NCBI RefSeq assembly: GCF_026684035.1
Contig: NZ_CP113361.1
Coordinates: 2,046,001-2,110,000, forward strand
Direction: 5' to 3'
DNA: 64,000 bases
DNA from: Methanogenium organophilum
Lineage (GTDB): Archaea; Halobacteriota; Methanomicrobia; Methanomicrobiales; Methanomicrobiaceae
In this document: piece after piece, positions 18,064-26,676 of the stretch
Layout of the letters: each line of letters opens with the position of its first letter
Numbering within the stretch: the stretch's first letter is position 1
Notes under the pieces: generated by a model
The model's input: only the letters and a program-made list of their open reading frames with translations
The model's database searches: none
What the model was told of the DNA's origin: nothing
Position numbers and translations under genes: made by a program

Positions 18064-18708
18064 ATGTACGTGATATGTGGTGTTGATGAAGCCGGAAAGG
18101 GATCTGTTCTGGGTCCGATGGTAATTGCAGGCGTTTCTGCCCCGGATATGGATATTGTCGCATCAACGGGCGTTGCAGATTCAAAAACCCTTTCACGAAA
18201 CCGTCGTGAAATTATCTACCGTGAGATTACGGAAAATTTTCTATTCGCCTGCAGAATTATTTCTGCTGAAGAAATCGACCGTCTCCGCGCAGAAATTTTA
18301 ATGAATGAGATCGTTGCGCAGGCACATGCGGAGGTGATCCGGAAACTTCCTTCCTGTACGGCATTTGTGGATGCCTGTGATGTTAATGCCGAACGATACG
18401 GGAGAACGGTAGGGGGGTATGCAGGTGATGGATATTCTGTAATATCCGAACATAAGGCAGATGTCCGGTATGCGGTGGTTAGTGCCGCGTCAGTTGTTGC
18501 AAAAGTGACGCGTGACAGATGCATCGATCTGCTTCATGAGGAATTTGGAAATTTCGGGAGTGGATATCCGTCAGATCCTCTGACGATACAGTTTCTTGAA
18601 GACTATATTAAAGAATTCATGCAACCTCCGTCCTGTGCCCGAACGTCATGGGAAACGACACGAAGGATCATGGATCGGTTGTCACAGGCCACTCTCTTTG
18701 ATTTCTGA
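18064..18708 (+). CDS. rnhB: Ribonuclease HII
   Basis: 214 residues. It cuts the RNA strand of RNA-DNA hybrids and single ribonucleotides in DNA. The catalytic acidic residues are visible: GVDEAGKG (D and E near residues 6-7), FVDACDVN with its aspartate near residue 104, and a later aspartate in KVTRDR. The start is the ATG at 18064; an in-frame TTG three codons upstream lacks support. The gene is followed by repeat cluster A, not by another gene on the same transcript. Confidence 0.95.
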   Translation: MYVICGVDEAGKGSVLGPMVIAGVSAPDMDIVASTGVADSKTLSRNRREIIYREITENFLFACRIISAEEIDRLRAEILMNEIVAQAHAEVIRKLPSCTAFVDACDVNAERYGRTVGGYAGDGYSVISEHKADVRYAVVSAASVVAKVTRDRCIDLLHEEFGNFGSGYPSDPLTIQFLEDYIKEFMQPPSCARTSWETTRRIMDRLSQATLFDF

Positions 18709-18713
18709 TGAGG

Positions 18714-19340
18714 GACAAATGTCGTCAATTACATAATGAAGAAACCAGATGTCTGTATCTCGCACCCTCCCGTACAGGGTGCATCCTCTGAGGGGGCTGT
18801 CGGGAGGGAAACCAATGACTGTGAGGCATCCTGATAACTTTGCCTGAGTCGTAAACAGAAATCCCCCCTCTCCCGCACGACCGTGGTCGTGCTCCTCCTC
18901 CCCCCTCCGGGGTGAGGCAGTTCATGGGATAGACGATGTGTAGGGTTTGCACAATCAATTTCCTGCGAGAACAGATCTCCCCAATGCACATAATGAAGAA
19001 ACCAGATGTCTGTATCTCGCACCCTCCCGTATAGGGCACATCTCTTGAGGGGGCTGTCGGGAGGGAAACCAATGACTGTGAGGCATCCTGATAACTTTGC
19101 CTGAGTCGTAAACAGAAATCCTCCTCTCCCGCAGTTCATGGGAAAGAGGGTGTATGGGTTGCCCTACTAGTTTCCTACCCGAACAAATGTCCCCAATTCA
19201 CATAATGAAGAAACCGGATGTCTGTATCATGCACACACCCGTACAGGGCGCATCCCTGAGGGGTCTGTCGTGTGTAACCCCCAGACAGTAAAGCATCAGG
19301 ATAACTCAGCCTCAAAACTAAACCCCCTCTCATCCATCCG
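18714..19340. repeat. Intergenic tandem repeat cluster A (about 255-bp units)
   Basis: Unit 1 is 18732-18988 (257 bp), unit 2 is 18989-19200 (212 bp), unit 3 starts at 19201 and decays after about 130 bp; 18714-18731 looks like the tail of an earlier unit. Units begin with CATAATGAAGAAACC. Shared inner blocks include GAGGGGGCTGTCGGGAGG and CTGATAACTTTGCCTGAGTC. Unit 2 lacks about 42 bp present in unit 1, which contain the GCACGACC hairpin; the missing piece lies between two copies of GCA. Overlapping minus-strand frames (18725-19139) follow the repeats and are not treated as genes. The same family occurs at 35.7-36.3 kb. Confidence 0.9.
18875..18892. repeat. Hairpin in repeat unit A1
   Basis: GCACGACC-GT-GGTCGTGC: 8-bp perfect arms with a 2-nt centre. 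The counterpart in cluster B (36065-36082) has GCACGGCC-AC-GGCCGTGC, so the sixth pair changes from A-T to G-C on both sides, which keeps the pairing. Confidence 0.85.
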
Positions 19341-19441
19341 GCATATGGACTAATTTGAATGAATTCATATCACAAAATATCAACATAATGGACAAACCGT
19401 CATACAATCGTTTATCATCACTGAAGCCAACGATATAATGA

Positions 19442-20740
19442 ATGGAATGGCTATTCATCGGCATTATTGCAGTAATTGTGTATGCCCTTGTTGCTGGTTA
19501 TATTAAATATTCTCACATATGGGAAGATCATATCACCTTTTATGGACCAATTCTTGCACTGAAGACTGAAAAGGTCGGATTCTTTGATTATTTCAGGAGA
19601 CAGGCCGGATTCTGGCGTGGATATGGGACATTGGGCGCAATCCTTGTGGTAGTTATCTCGGTTCTCATGTCTGCCCTCCTTGTTCTTGGAGTGTACAGCT
19701 CCCTGATGAACCCTCCTGCACCGGAAGGAATTTATGAACCGCAGAATATTCTTGCTATTCCCGGAGTGAATGATTTCATTCCGATTACCTATGCTGTCAT
19801 TATCGCGTTTTTTATTACCCTTCTTGTCCACGAATTTGGACATGCTATTCTTTGCAGGGTTGAAGATATCCGGGTAAAAAGCACTGGCATACTCTTTGCA
19901 GTCATTCCCATCGGTGCCTTTGTTGAGCCGGATGAAGAGGAGGTTGAAAATGCACCCCGTCCGTCAAAAATTCGGATGTATGGCGCGGGTATTACTAACA
20001 ATCTTGTTGTAGCACTGGTTTGTTTTGTGGCCATTGTCGGTTTAATGGGCATGGCAACTCCCTTGTCCACACCAATAGTTAAGGGTGTCTACGTGGGCTA
20101 TCCTGCGGACCTCTCGGGAATATCTCCCGATTCGGTGATTTCTGCTGTTGATGGGGTTCCGGTGGAATCAGTACATGATGTGTCTGACATTCTGCAGACA
20201 ACTGCTCCGGGGGATACACTCTCTGTTACAACGCTAAAGGATGGTATGTATTCCGACTATTCCCTTGTTCTGGAAGAATGGCCAAAAGATCTCAGCAATA
20301 AGACCAGTGGATTTATGGGTGTTGTGTATTATTCTCCGGAATCGGCTCAATTGGCATTTAATACCTTTGTCAAAAGCCCCATTGGTCCACTCCTGCTCCT
20401 TTATGTGCCCATTAATACTGTCATTGATGATGATAGCCTGAATCTGGGAATCCTTGCTTTCGATGTTGCATATGCTGAGATGTGGGATGTGCCATTCTCT
20501 GGATTCTGGGGTGTGGTTCAGGTATTGTTCTGGACATTCTGGTTCAATCTGGCAGTGGGGACATTCAACGCTCTCCCGTTCATTCCACTTGACGGCGGGT
20601 ATATTATGCAGGAAGGAGTGACAGGAATTCTGGAAAAGCGTGGGCGAAAAGACCTTGTTCCGTTTGTGGTATCTCTTATCAGTTCATTTATGGTGGCAGT
20701 GATGCTTCTTTTACTGGTTATTCCATACATATTTGGATGA
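19442..20740 (+). CDS. Site-2 protease family membrane metalloprotease with PDZ domain
   Basis: 432 residues. An intramembrane zinc protease of family M50. The first zinc motif HEFGH is at residues 130-134 and the third ligand is in PLDGG (D384). A PDZ-like domain lies between, around residues 215-285 (GVYVGYPADLSGISPDSVIS). About six membrane spans are predicted, including residues 3-22, 66-88, 115-140, 185-207, 360-380 and 405-430. Such proteases release membrane-bound regulators or process signal remnants, but the substrate here is unknown. The gene lies after repeat cluster A and has no partner on the same strand nearer than the TPR gene (135 bp). Confidence 0.9.
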   Translation: MEWLFIGIIAVIVYALVAGYIKYSHIWEDHITFYGPILALKTEKVGFFDYFRRQAGFWRGYGTLGAILVVVISVLMSALLVLGVYSSLMNPPAPEGIYEPQNILAIPGVNDFIPITYAVIIAFFITLLVHEFGHAILCRVEDIRVKSTGILFAVIPIGAFVEPDEEEVENAPRPSKIRMYGAGITNNLVVALVCFVAIVGLMGMATPLSTPIVKGVYVGYPADLSGISPDSVISAVDGVPVESVHDVSDILQTTAPGDTLSVTTLKDGMYSDYSLVLEEWPKDLSNKTSGFMGVVYYSPESAQLAFNTFVKSPIGPLLLLYVPINTVIDDDSLNLGILAFDVAYAEMWDVPFSGFWGVVQVLFWTFWFNLAVGTFNALPFIPLDGGYIMQEGVTGILEKRGRKDLVPFVVSLISSFMVAVMLLLLVIPYIFG

Positions 20741-20875
20741 AGGTCTCTTGAATACCTGTTTCAGCCATATTTTTTGATTATTCTGCACCATGATCGGGGC
20801 TGGCATGAAAAACGATACTTATGTATAAGGATTGTGTAATAGAATTATACTATCAAAGAATGGGTATTTCCATAT

Positions 20876-21607
20876 ATGTCGAGAATTCCGGCGAATAAAC
20901 TATACGCCCTTGGCTGGTATAATGAAGGCATTGCTCATCTGAAGATCAATCAGTTTGAAGAAGCGATGCAGTTTATCAATACCGCTCTTGATGCGTTGCC
21001 GGAAAATCCGGATTTTTTAATCGGCAAAGGCGATGTGTATCTTTCTCTCGGTAACTATGAGGAAGCCTATTATTACTTCCGGAGGGCCGCCGATAATGAG
21101 CCTGACAATTTTCGTGCATGGCTGAATATGGGGACGGCGCTCATGCGCCTCGGAAATTATACCGATGCCCTCGCGTGCTATCGCCAGGCAAATATTGTCA
21201 GGGATCATAATGGGGAAGTCTGGCTTGGGATTGGCATCTGTCTTCTTAATCTGGGGGAGACGGATGAGGCTTCAAATGCACTGAAGACTGCAATTCGATT
21301 GAAGCCGAATCAGCCCGCCCTCTGGTATCATCTTGGACGTATTGAACGTGATACCAGGAAGGCCCTCAACCTTCTTATGCGTGGGTATAGGATGGATCCT
21401 GACAATATTGATATTCTGCTTGAGATGACCCGGATCTATATCCAGTTGGGAAACCAGGAAGAGGCAGGGAGAGTCCTTGAACGGGCATATGAAATATCTC
21501 CCAAAAATCAGCGTGTTGTTGAGATGATGGAATACTATGTTCTTGAAACGACGTGGAATGAGGTATTTGATAAACCCTATGACTATAGTTCAGAAAATGG
21601 GGAATAA
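20876..21607 (+). CDS. Tetratricopeptide repeat protein
   Basis: 243 residues made almost wholly of TPR units. At least five can be seen: around residues 12-45, 46-79 (GKGDVYLSLGNYEEAYYYF), 80-113 (NMGTALMRLGNYTDALACY), 114-147 (GIGICLLNLGETDEASNAL) and 148-180, with a further one at 180-213. TPRs form a helical solenoid for protein binding. No signal peptide or membrane span is visible, so it is cytoplasmic. The partner cannot be named. Convergent with the DUF89 gene 5 bp downstream. Confidence 0.88.
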   Translation: MSRIPANKLYALGWYNEGIAHLKINQFEEAMQFINTALDALPENPDFLIGKGDVYLSLGNYEEAYYYFRRAADNEPDNFRAWLNMGTALMRLGNYTDALACYRQANIVRDHNGEVWLGIGICLLNLGETDEASNALKTAIRLKPNQPALWYHLGRIERDTRKALNLLMRGYRMDPDNIDILLEMTRIYIQLGNQEEAGRVLERAYEISPKNQRVVEMMEYYVLETTWNEVFDKPYDYSSENGE

Positions 21608-21612
21608 TCTAA

Positions 21613-22473
21613 TTATTCATGTCTCAGCATTGCAATTCGTGACCCTTTTGGCACCCCAATAGAATCTGCTATGGGTGCGCATTTTACCGTCATGCAGTAT
21701 GCAACGGGTGGCAGCCCTTCAACTTCAGTCAGGGATTCGTAATTTGCCATGCCTTTTGCAATGATAACTGTGGCATTTTCGATTGCATTTCGTAGATTTT
21801 CCGGTGCCAGAGCGGGGTTGTATCCGAGTTCAGCTATTCCATTGGTGTTGGTCATCAGTTCATCGCAGATAGAATCAATTTCAGCAGTATGGGCATCTTC
21901 CAGGGTTGCATCATTGATGATCGGCCCTCCACGAACGACCACGGAGATGTGGGCCCCCTGACGTTTCAGATGTCGTATCAGGTATGAATCAAAGATGATC
22001 TCTCCACAGTTGTCACAGAGGAAGACCACTCTTTGTGACAGTTTCAGTATTTCATCTGTGTCGTCAATGGTCAGGCCCTTTTTGAATTCATTTCTGAAGT
22101 GCGCAGTAAGGTTGTCTGTAACGGTATGTTCGTTTGAGCCGTAATCAAGTGTGTTTCCGATAATTGCTGCAAGACAGAGATCGGAAAAACTCATCTCATC
22201 GGTAAGTACCTGTTCGCATACCTTCCGCGCATCTTCATTATCTTTGACCTTGAGGTGGTAGTATGGATCGGATGAACCCATTTCACGATACGCAAGACGA
22301 TGAATCTTGCTTGAGATTTGGGGTCCTGCATCAGGTATTTTGTAGAGTTCAATAAGAAGATCCCTACATTTTCGGGTTATTTCTCCTGTCTTTTCGGGTG
22401 CTGTACCGATAAGATTACATTCGTATTCAATGCGGGATAAAAGACATTCAAAACACGTTTCCGTAATTTTCAT
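21613..22473 (-). CDS. DUF89-family (ARMT1-like) metal-dependent protein
   Basis: 286 residues from the ATG at 22473, chosen because GGAAGT precedes it; nine extra upstream codons have no support. The N-terminal CFECLL cysteine pair, LCDNCGEIIFDSYLI near residue 150 with a metal-binding Asp-Asn pair, and KGMANYESL near residue 246 match the DUF89 fold, whose studied members are damage-control phosphatases acting on sugar phosphates or metabolite side products. The substrate in archaea is unknown. Immediately upstream is tRNA-Pro on the same strand. Confidence 0.88.
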   Translation of the reverse strand: MKITETCFECLLSRIEYECNLIGTAPEKTGEITRKCRDLLIELYKIPDAGPQISSKIHRLAYREMGSSDPYYHLKVKDNEDARKVCEQVLTDEMSFSDLCLAAIIGNTLDYGSNEHTVTDNLTAHFRNEFKKGLTIDDTDEILKLSQRVVFLCDNCGEIIFDSYLIRHLKRQGAHISVVVRGGPIINDATLEDAHTAEIDSICDELMTNTNGIAELGYNPALAPENLRNAIENATVIIAKGMANYESLTEVEGLPPVAYCMTVKCAPIADSIGVPKGSRIAMLRHE

Positions 22474-22491
22474 ATAAACTTCCAAAAATAA

Positions 22492-22566
22492 TGGGGCCAC
22501 TGCGATTCGAACGCAGGTCAGAAGACCCCCAGTCTCCTAGGATGGTCCAGGCTACCCTATGGCCCC
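22492..22566 (-). tRNA. tRNA-Pro (anticodon GGG)
   Basis: 75 nt. Acceptor GGGGCCA pairs perfectly with TGGCCCC, followed by discriminator A; CCA is not encoded. The anticodon stem GGAGA/TCTTC encloses the loop CTGGGGG, which gives anticodon GGG. The T arm is CTGCG, TTCGAAT, CGCAG. No intron is seen. Confidence 0.95.
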
Positions 22567-22614
22567 GCCTTATAGTGTTTGTTTGCTTTCTTTATCTAAC
22601 TTCCTTTTTGAAAA

Positions 22615-22821
22615 TTAGATTTTAATATTTTTAAATTCTTCAACATTCTTTGTCAGTTGTTCGATCTCATTTGATGTCAGGTTAACCTTCCCATTCAGGG
22701 AATTCATTTCTGAAAGTAGCTGGTTAATTCTGGTATGCATCAGTTTTACTACAAAAAGGAGAAAAACGATTACTATTCCGAATAATATCAGCATTCCTCC
22801 TTCTGCTGTTGTGCCTATCAT
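22615..22821 (-). CDS. Small membrane protein with coiled-coil tail (MinD-linked)
   Basis: 68 residues. One membrane span (about residues 8-27, MLILFGIVIVFLLFVVKL) followed by a hydrophilic helix with heptad spacing (about 30-65). The start ATG overlaps the stop of the MinD-like gene (ATGA), so it is translated with it. The protein family is not recognised. By position and build it may anchor or activate the MinD-like ATPase at the membrane; this is inference only. Confidence 0.7.
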   Translation of the reverse strand: MIGTTAEGGMLILFGIVIVFLLFVVKLMHTRINQLLSEMNSLNGKVNLTSNEIEQLTKNVEEFKNIKI

Positions 22822-23609
22822 TTCTTTCCCTTGAATATTGAACGTGCCAGTCTGTCAATAAAACCCTCCCGAGCTTTTTCACTATCCAGGGTTTCTGGAT
22901 ATGGTGTGCCAGCAAGGTTTGCTGCAATTTTTCTGTAGGCTTTTGCTGCGTCTGAATCTGGATATTTGATCACCAGTGGTGATTTATATGCCGCTGACCG
23001 CCTGGTATTGGGATCCTCGGGGATTATCCCGATTACTTTTACTCCTAAGACTTCCTCCATTTTTTGTTTAGAAACTTCTGTATTTTCCATTGTAGCCCGT
23101 GTGAGGATTGCACCTTTTACACTTCCCCCTACAAGCTCAGTAAGTATCTTCGTCTTCAATGCATCCACCATCGATGATAATTCCGGATTAACTATCAGAA
23201 TAACTTCATCTGCGATGGCGAGCGGAATAACTCCGTCACGACTGATTCCTGCCGGTGCGTCTATGATGAGAAACTCGCATTCCCCTATCAACTCACGCAT
23301 AACATCCCGTAATCGGTCAGGATCAGCATTCTGGAATCCTTTCAGTGATATACCGCTCGGAACAACTTTGACACCACAGGGGCCTTCATAGACTGCTTCA
23401 GATACCTTTGCGTTACCGGCAAGAACTTCGTGAAGTGTTATCGGGACATCTTCCATTCCCATAATGATGCCGAGGTTTGCCATCCCCATATCAGCATCCA
23501 TCACGTAGGTTTCTTTTCCCAGTTCAGCAAGGCATGTGCTCAGATTGGCCGATGTTGTGGTCTTACCCGTTCCCCCTTTTCCCGACGCAATAGTGTAAAC
23601 TTTAACCAT
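22818..23609 (-). CDS. MinD/ParA-family ATPase
   Basis: 263 residues. The deviant Walker A motif KGGTGKT is at residues 11-17, Walker A' MDADMGMANLG near 38-48 and the switch segment IIDAPAGISRD near 114-124. Such ATPases dimerise on ATP binding and often associate with membrane or DNA to place other components. A lysine-rich C-terminal helix (about residues 245-263) could be a membrane-targeting helix. GAGGT precedes the ATG. It is coupled to the small membrane protein and lies 168 bp downstream of the roadblock-like gene on the same strand. Its cargo is unknown. Confidence 0.92.
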   Translation of the reverse strand: MVKVYTIASGKGGTGKTTTSANLSTCLAELGKETYVMDADMGMANLGIIMGMEDVPITLHEVLAGNAKVSEAVYEGPCGVKVVPSGISLKGFQNADPDRLRDVMRELIGECEFLIIDAPAGISRDGVIPLAIADEVILIVNPELSSMVDALKTKILTELVGGSVKGAILTRATMENTEVSKQKMEEVLGVKVIGIIPEDPNTRRSAAYKSPLVIKYPDSDAAKAYRKIAANLAGTPYPETLDSEKAREGFIDRLARSIFKGKK

Positions 23610-23777
23610 GAATACCTCTCAAATTCGTGGATTATACACAGTAGTTCTGTGGTTTTGTAATATTTAATATGTATGGGTTATTGCAAATCAAAAGTGATGG
23701 GTGAAATGTCTTTTTTGATGAAGTTATACATAATGTTTATAAAAAAATCGTGAGATATCTGAACAAGCTATAAATAC

Positions 23778-24314
23778 TCATAGCCATTTTGAGAGGATGA
23801 CGCCACCATCGCGTCTCATCATATCTGCCTGTTCAGGATTTATTTTATTGGTGGTTCTGAATAATATCAATAATTCCTCACCCCGGTAATTGAGGGGTAT
23901 AATGTGAGTATCTCCAATTTCTGTCATCCCATTTTCCTGATATCTTGCGGTAAGATTTGCCGCTTCTCTTTCACTGTCGGCGTGTGATGAGGCGAGAGAA
24001 AATCCATCCTTTGATGCAAGTGTTGCCGAGTCAAGAGTGTATTTCCGTGCATATCTTTTCATACTTTCATTTATGTCAGATGCCCCCTCTGTGAGGTTGA
24101 TGTCGGGCATTATGGTGCGCTTAGGTTCGGGACTTTTTTGTTCTGGGGGTAATTTTTTTGTTGACTGTGTCTGCTTTTTTTCCTGAATATCGGTCTTTTT
24201 GGTGTCTGATATCTTATTCTGAAGATCGAAGATCTTATAGGTCAGAATAATCAGGGCCATAAACAGGATAACAATAATCGCGCTCAGAATTATCAAATAC
24301 ATATCATCATTCAT
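23778..24314 (-). CDS. Membrane-anchored protein with roadblock-like C-terminal domain
   Basis: 178 residues. A membrane span at about residues 5-27 is followed by a charged, Lys/Gln/Pro-rich linker (about 30-75) and a compact domain (about 80-178). The segment LDSATLASKDGFSLASS and the hydrophobic strand EELLILFRT resemble the Roadblock/LC7 fold, but the match is weak by eye. Its start overlaps the end of the upstream gene by 8 bp, showing coexpression. A separate, clear roadblock protein is encoded on the opposite strand 1.3 kb away. The function is unknown. Confidence 0.65.
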   Translation of the reverse strand: MNDDMYLIILSAIIVILFMALIILTYKIFDLQNKISDTKKTDIQEKKQTQSTKKLPPEQKSPEPKRTIMPDINLTEGASDINESMKRYARKYTLDSATLASKDGFSLASSHADSEREAANLTARYQENGMTEIGDTHIIPLNYRGEELLILFRTTNKINPEQADMMRRDGGVILSKWL

Positions 24315-25488
24315 TTATATTTCCTGCCCGTTTTTTTTCATTTTTAGCATCACTAATCAGGTAATCAAGATCAAGCTCTCTAATGACATCCCTGAAATTC
24401 TCTCGTACCCTGGATTCCATAAGTTCCATGTCCATATTTTCAAGTCTGTTTACTTCCTGTGCGAAGTCGTCAAGTTCTTCATCATCTTCATCCTTCTCTG
24501 AGATCTGGCTTTCTGGTGTTGGTTCTTCGGAAAGTACCGGCGGCAGTTCCGGTGGCTTCTCTTCAGGAATTGTCTGTTTGGATTCTGGTATTTTGCTTTC
24601 TTCTGCGCTTTTCTCCTCGCTGAATATATCTTTGACTTCAATGATTTCCCGTGATATGGATGTGATTGAAACTCCTGTTCCTTTGGTCCAGTTATTGGCC
24701 CAGTATCCTTCATTGAATTCCAGGGCAAGATCCATCTGGTGCTGGGACAGATCATACGTTTCAGCATTCACGTTTTTTTCAAAATTCTTTTGAATTTCCT
24801 GTATGGCTTCTTCCCCGTATTTTGGGGGATAATCAATCATAATACACAGGCCATTGCGGTAAATGATTGATGCCTTACGAATCCCCATTTCGATGATCAT
24901 ATATCCTGAAAAATTATTTTCTTCAGCAGTGCGGACCGCATCAAGAAGGGTGATGGATGTTTGGCTGGTAATGAATTTTCCCCGGGGGAGCTGAAATTCA
25001 CGTTTCGGTTTCCGGATTTTTGGATTTACTGCAGGTCTGAATTCAAAAATGGTGTTTATACTGTCTGTTGAATCTGGTCGAATTGATTCTTCTGAGATCT
25101 GTTGTCTTTTCACCTCGGCCATAATTTTTGATTCATTTATTGGGCTGTTTTCCGTTTTGATTTTTTGCAATGGTTCTTTTTTTGGAAAAACAACAGTACA
25201 GCCGGGATTAAACTCGTTGCTCAGGCTGAGTTGCGTTTCAGTGAAGGTATATAGCTCGGCTGAAACCGTTGACGGGTCCATTTCAATCCTTTTATATGCA
25301 TCGAATCCGCAGAATTTTCCTGTTTTTGCCAGTATGCATCTCCCTTCCCTAAAAACGGTGGAAGCAATATCAGAATTTATGTACAGGTTGCAATGCCCGG
25401 TGAATTTTTTTTCAGAAAATTCTTTAAAGAGTTGAGATGGCACAATATCTTTTTTTATTGAATGCAGCGTCCCCCGAGGCAATTGCAT
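24307..25488 (-). CDS. Archaeal protein with two copies of a QLPRG-type domain (DUF2226/PATAN-like)
   Basis: 393 residues. Two related domains are visible: one at residues 2-100 beginning QLPRGTLHS and one at about 170-270 beginning QLPRGKFITS. Each continues with an aromatic FSGY/FTGH turn and a FREGRC or YRNGLC strand, which resembles the archaeal DUF2226 family and the signal-linked PATAN/DUF4388 fold; I cannot confirm which. The C-terminal third (about 290-393) is acidic, Glu/Pro-rich and likely disordered, ending in a helical part. No membrane span. Overlaps the next gene. Its neighbours suggest a role in signalling or positioning, which is inference. Confidence 0.65.
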   Translation of the reverse strand: MQLPRGTLHSIKKDIVPSQLFKEFSEKKFTGHCNLYINSDIASTVFREGRCILAKTGKFCGFDAYKRIEMDPSTVSAELYTFTETQLSLSNEFNPGCTVVFPKKEPLQKIKTENSPINESKIMAEVKRQQISEESIRPDSTDSINTIFEFRPAVNPKIRKPKREFQLPRGKFITSQTSITLLDAVRTAEENNFSGYMIIEMGIRKASIIYRNGLCIMIDYPPKYGEEAIQEIQKNFEKNVNAETYDLSQHQMDLALEFNEGYWANNWTKGTGVSITSISREIIEVKDIFSEEKSAEESKIPESKQTIPEEKPPELPPVLSEEPTPESQISEKDEDDEELDDFAQEVNRLENMDMELMESRVRENFRDVIRELDLDYLISDAKNEKKRAGNINE

Positions 25489-25663
25489 ATTATTTAAAAG
25501 TTAAAATTATATGGTAATAAACCTGTTGTCCCTTTCATGGACGGTAATGATTTCTCTTTGTGGTTAATGGTTCAATATTCATTGTGCACCAATAAATAGA
25601 ATACATATATGTGATATGGAATCTAATTTGAATTTATCCTCAGGATTTATGTGAGGCATTGCT

Positions 25664-26035
25664 GTGAGTGACAGGATTTCAATCAAAAAGCAGATTGCAA
25701 CATATCTGGAAGAATGTGTGGCTCTTGACGGGGTTTCGGGATGTATGATTGTTTCCCGTACGGGTGCGCTTATGGGTGAAAAGATTGATCAGGGAGTATC
25801 TGCTCTGTCTTTTGCAGCAATGAGTGCGACGATTCTTGGTTCTGCTGAAGCAGCAGCAGGCCTGATGCATTTTTCTCGCCCCGCTTCAGTTTTTGTTGAG
25901 CTGGATGATGGCGGAATTATAATTTTGGGAGCTGGGAAGGCTGCGTTAATAGCGGTAATTATTAATAAATCGGCCGATATACAATCCTTAAAAAGGGACC
26001 TGGCGGTTATTACGAATAAAATTGGGGAGAAATAG
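25664..26035 (+). CDS. Roadblock/LC7-domain protein
   Basis: 123 residues from a GTG start. A single Roadblock/LC7 domain (MglB-like) with VALDGVSGCMIVSRTGALMGE at the N-terminal strand pair and AALIAVIIN near the C-terminus. In bacteria such proteins are partners of small Ras-like GTPases such as MglA; no GTPase gene is present nearby. The stop lies 2 bp before the receiver gene, so the two are one operon. The protein is soluble. Confidence 0.88.
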   Translation: MSDRISIKKQIATYLEECVALDGVSGCMIVSRTGALMGEKIDQGVSALSFAAMSATILGSAEAAAGLMHFSRPASVFVELDDGGIIILGAGKAALIAVIINKSADIQSLKRDLAVITNKIGEK

Positions 26036-26037
26036 AG

Positions 26038-26667
26038 ATGTATACGATTCTAATCGTTGATGACAGCCCGATGATCGTTGACGTATTTGTTGCAATGCTT
26101 GAACGTGGCGGATATCGGCCTATTGCAGCCTATAGTGGCAATGAATGTCTGGAAGTCCTGGAAGACGTCAGGCCTGATCTTATCCTTCTGGACATCATGA
26201 TGGAGCCGATGGACGGGTGGGAGACGCTTGAAAATATTAAGATGAATTCTTCGACTGCTGATGTCCCGGTGATGATGCTCACAGCAAAGCAGCTGACTCC
26301 TGATGAAGCGCAGGAATATGGTGCGTATATTGAAGATTATATTATGAAGCCGACGACGCACCGTCAGCTGTATGATGCCATTGAATATGTGCTGAAACGG
26401 CAGGAAAAGATCAATCTGGATATTGAAGAGGCAAAGAGCAAAGGCACCGATTCAAATATTATTGAAGAGTATGAGCGACTGAGTAAAAGTGCAGATGTGT
26501 CTCGTCGTCTTCTGAAGATTTTGGAATCTACCTATAATCTCAACGATTCCAATGTCAAGGTCGGTGAGAATATCCAGCAGGCAATAGAGAGTATGGAGAT
26601 GAGCATAAAATACCAGGAAGAGCGGCTTGAACAGATCTCCAAAGAATATTTCAATCTAAAAAAGTGA
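26038..26667 (+). CDS. CheY-like response regulator with coiled-coil C-terminal region
   Basis: 209 residues. A receiver domain covers residues 1-122 with acidic pair D8/D9, phosphoacceptor D52 (LLDIMM), T82 and K104 (MKPT). The remainder (about 125-209) is helical with heptad-like patterns and no DNA-binding domain, so output is likely by protein contact. No histidine kinase lies nearby, so phosphorylation must come from elsewhere. Starts 2 bp after the roadblock gene. Confidence 0.92.
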   Translation: MYTILIVDDSPMIVDVFVAMLERGGYRPIAAYSGNECLEVLEDVRPDLILLDIMMEPMDGWETLENIKMNSSTADVPVMMLTAKQLTPDEAQEYGAYIEDYIMKPTTHRQLYDAIEYVLKRQEKINLDIEEAKSKGTDSNIIEEYERLSKSADVSRRLLKILESTYNLNDSNVKVGENIQQAIESMEMSIKYQEERLEQISKEYFNLKK

Positions 26668-26676
26668 TGAAATCAA

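Noticed and set aside
18725-19139. Two overlapping minus-strand ORFs of 115 and 136 codons
   Set aside because: They follow the tandem repeat units; their similarity to each other and to frames at 35.7-36.1 kb comes from the DNA repeat, not from protein conservation.
18714-19340. CRISPR array
   Set aside because: Unit length is about 255 bp with similar inner sequence, there are no short repeats with unique spacers, and no cas genes are in the window.
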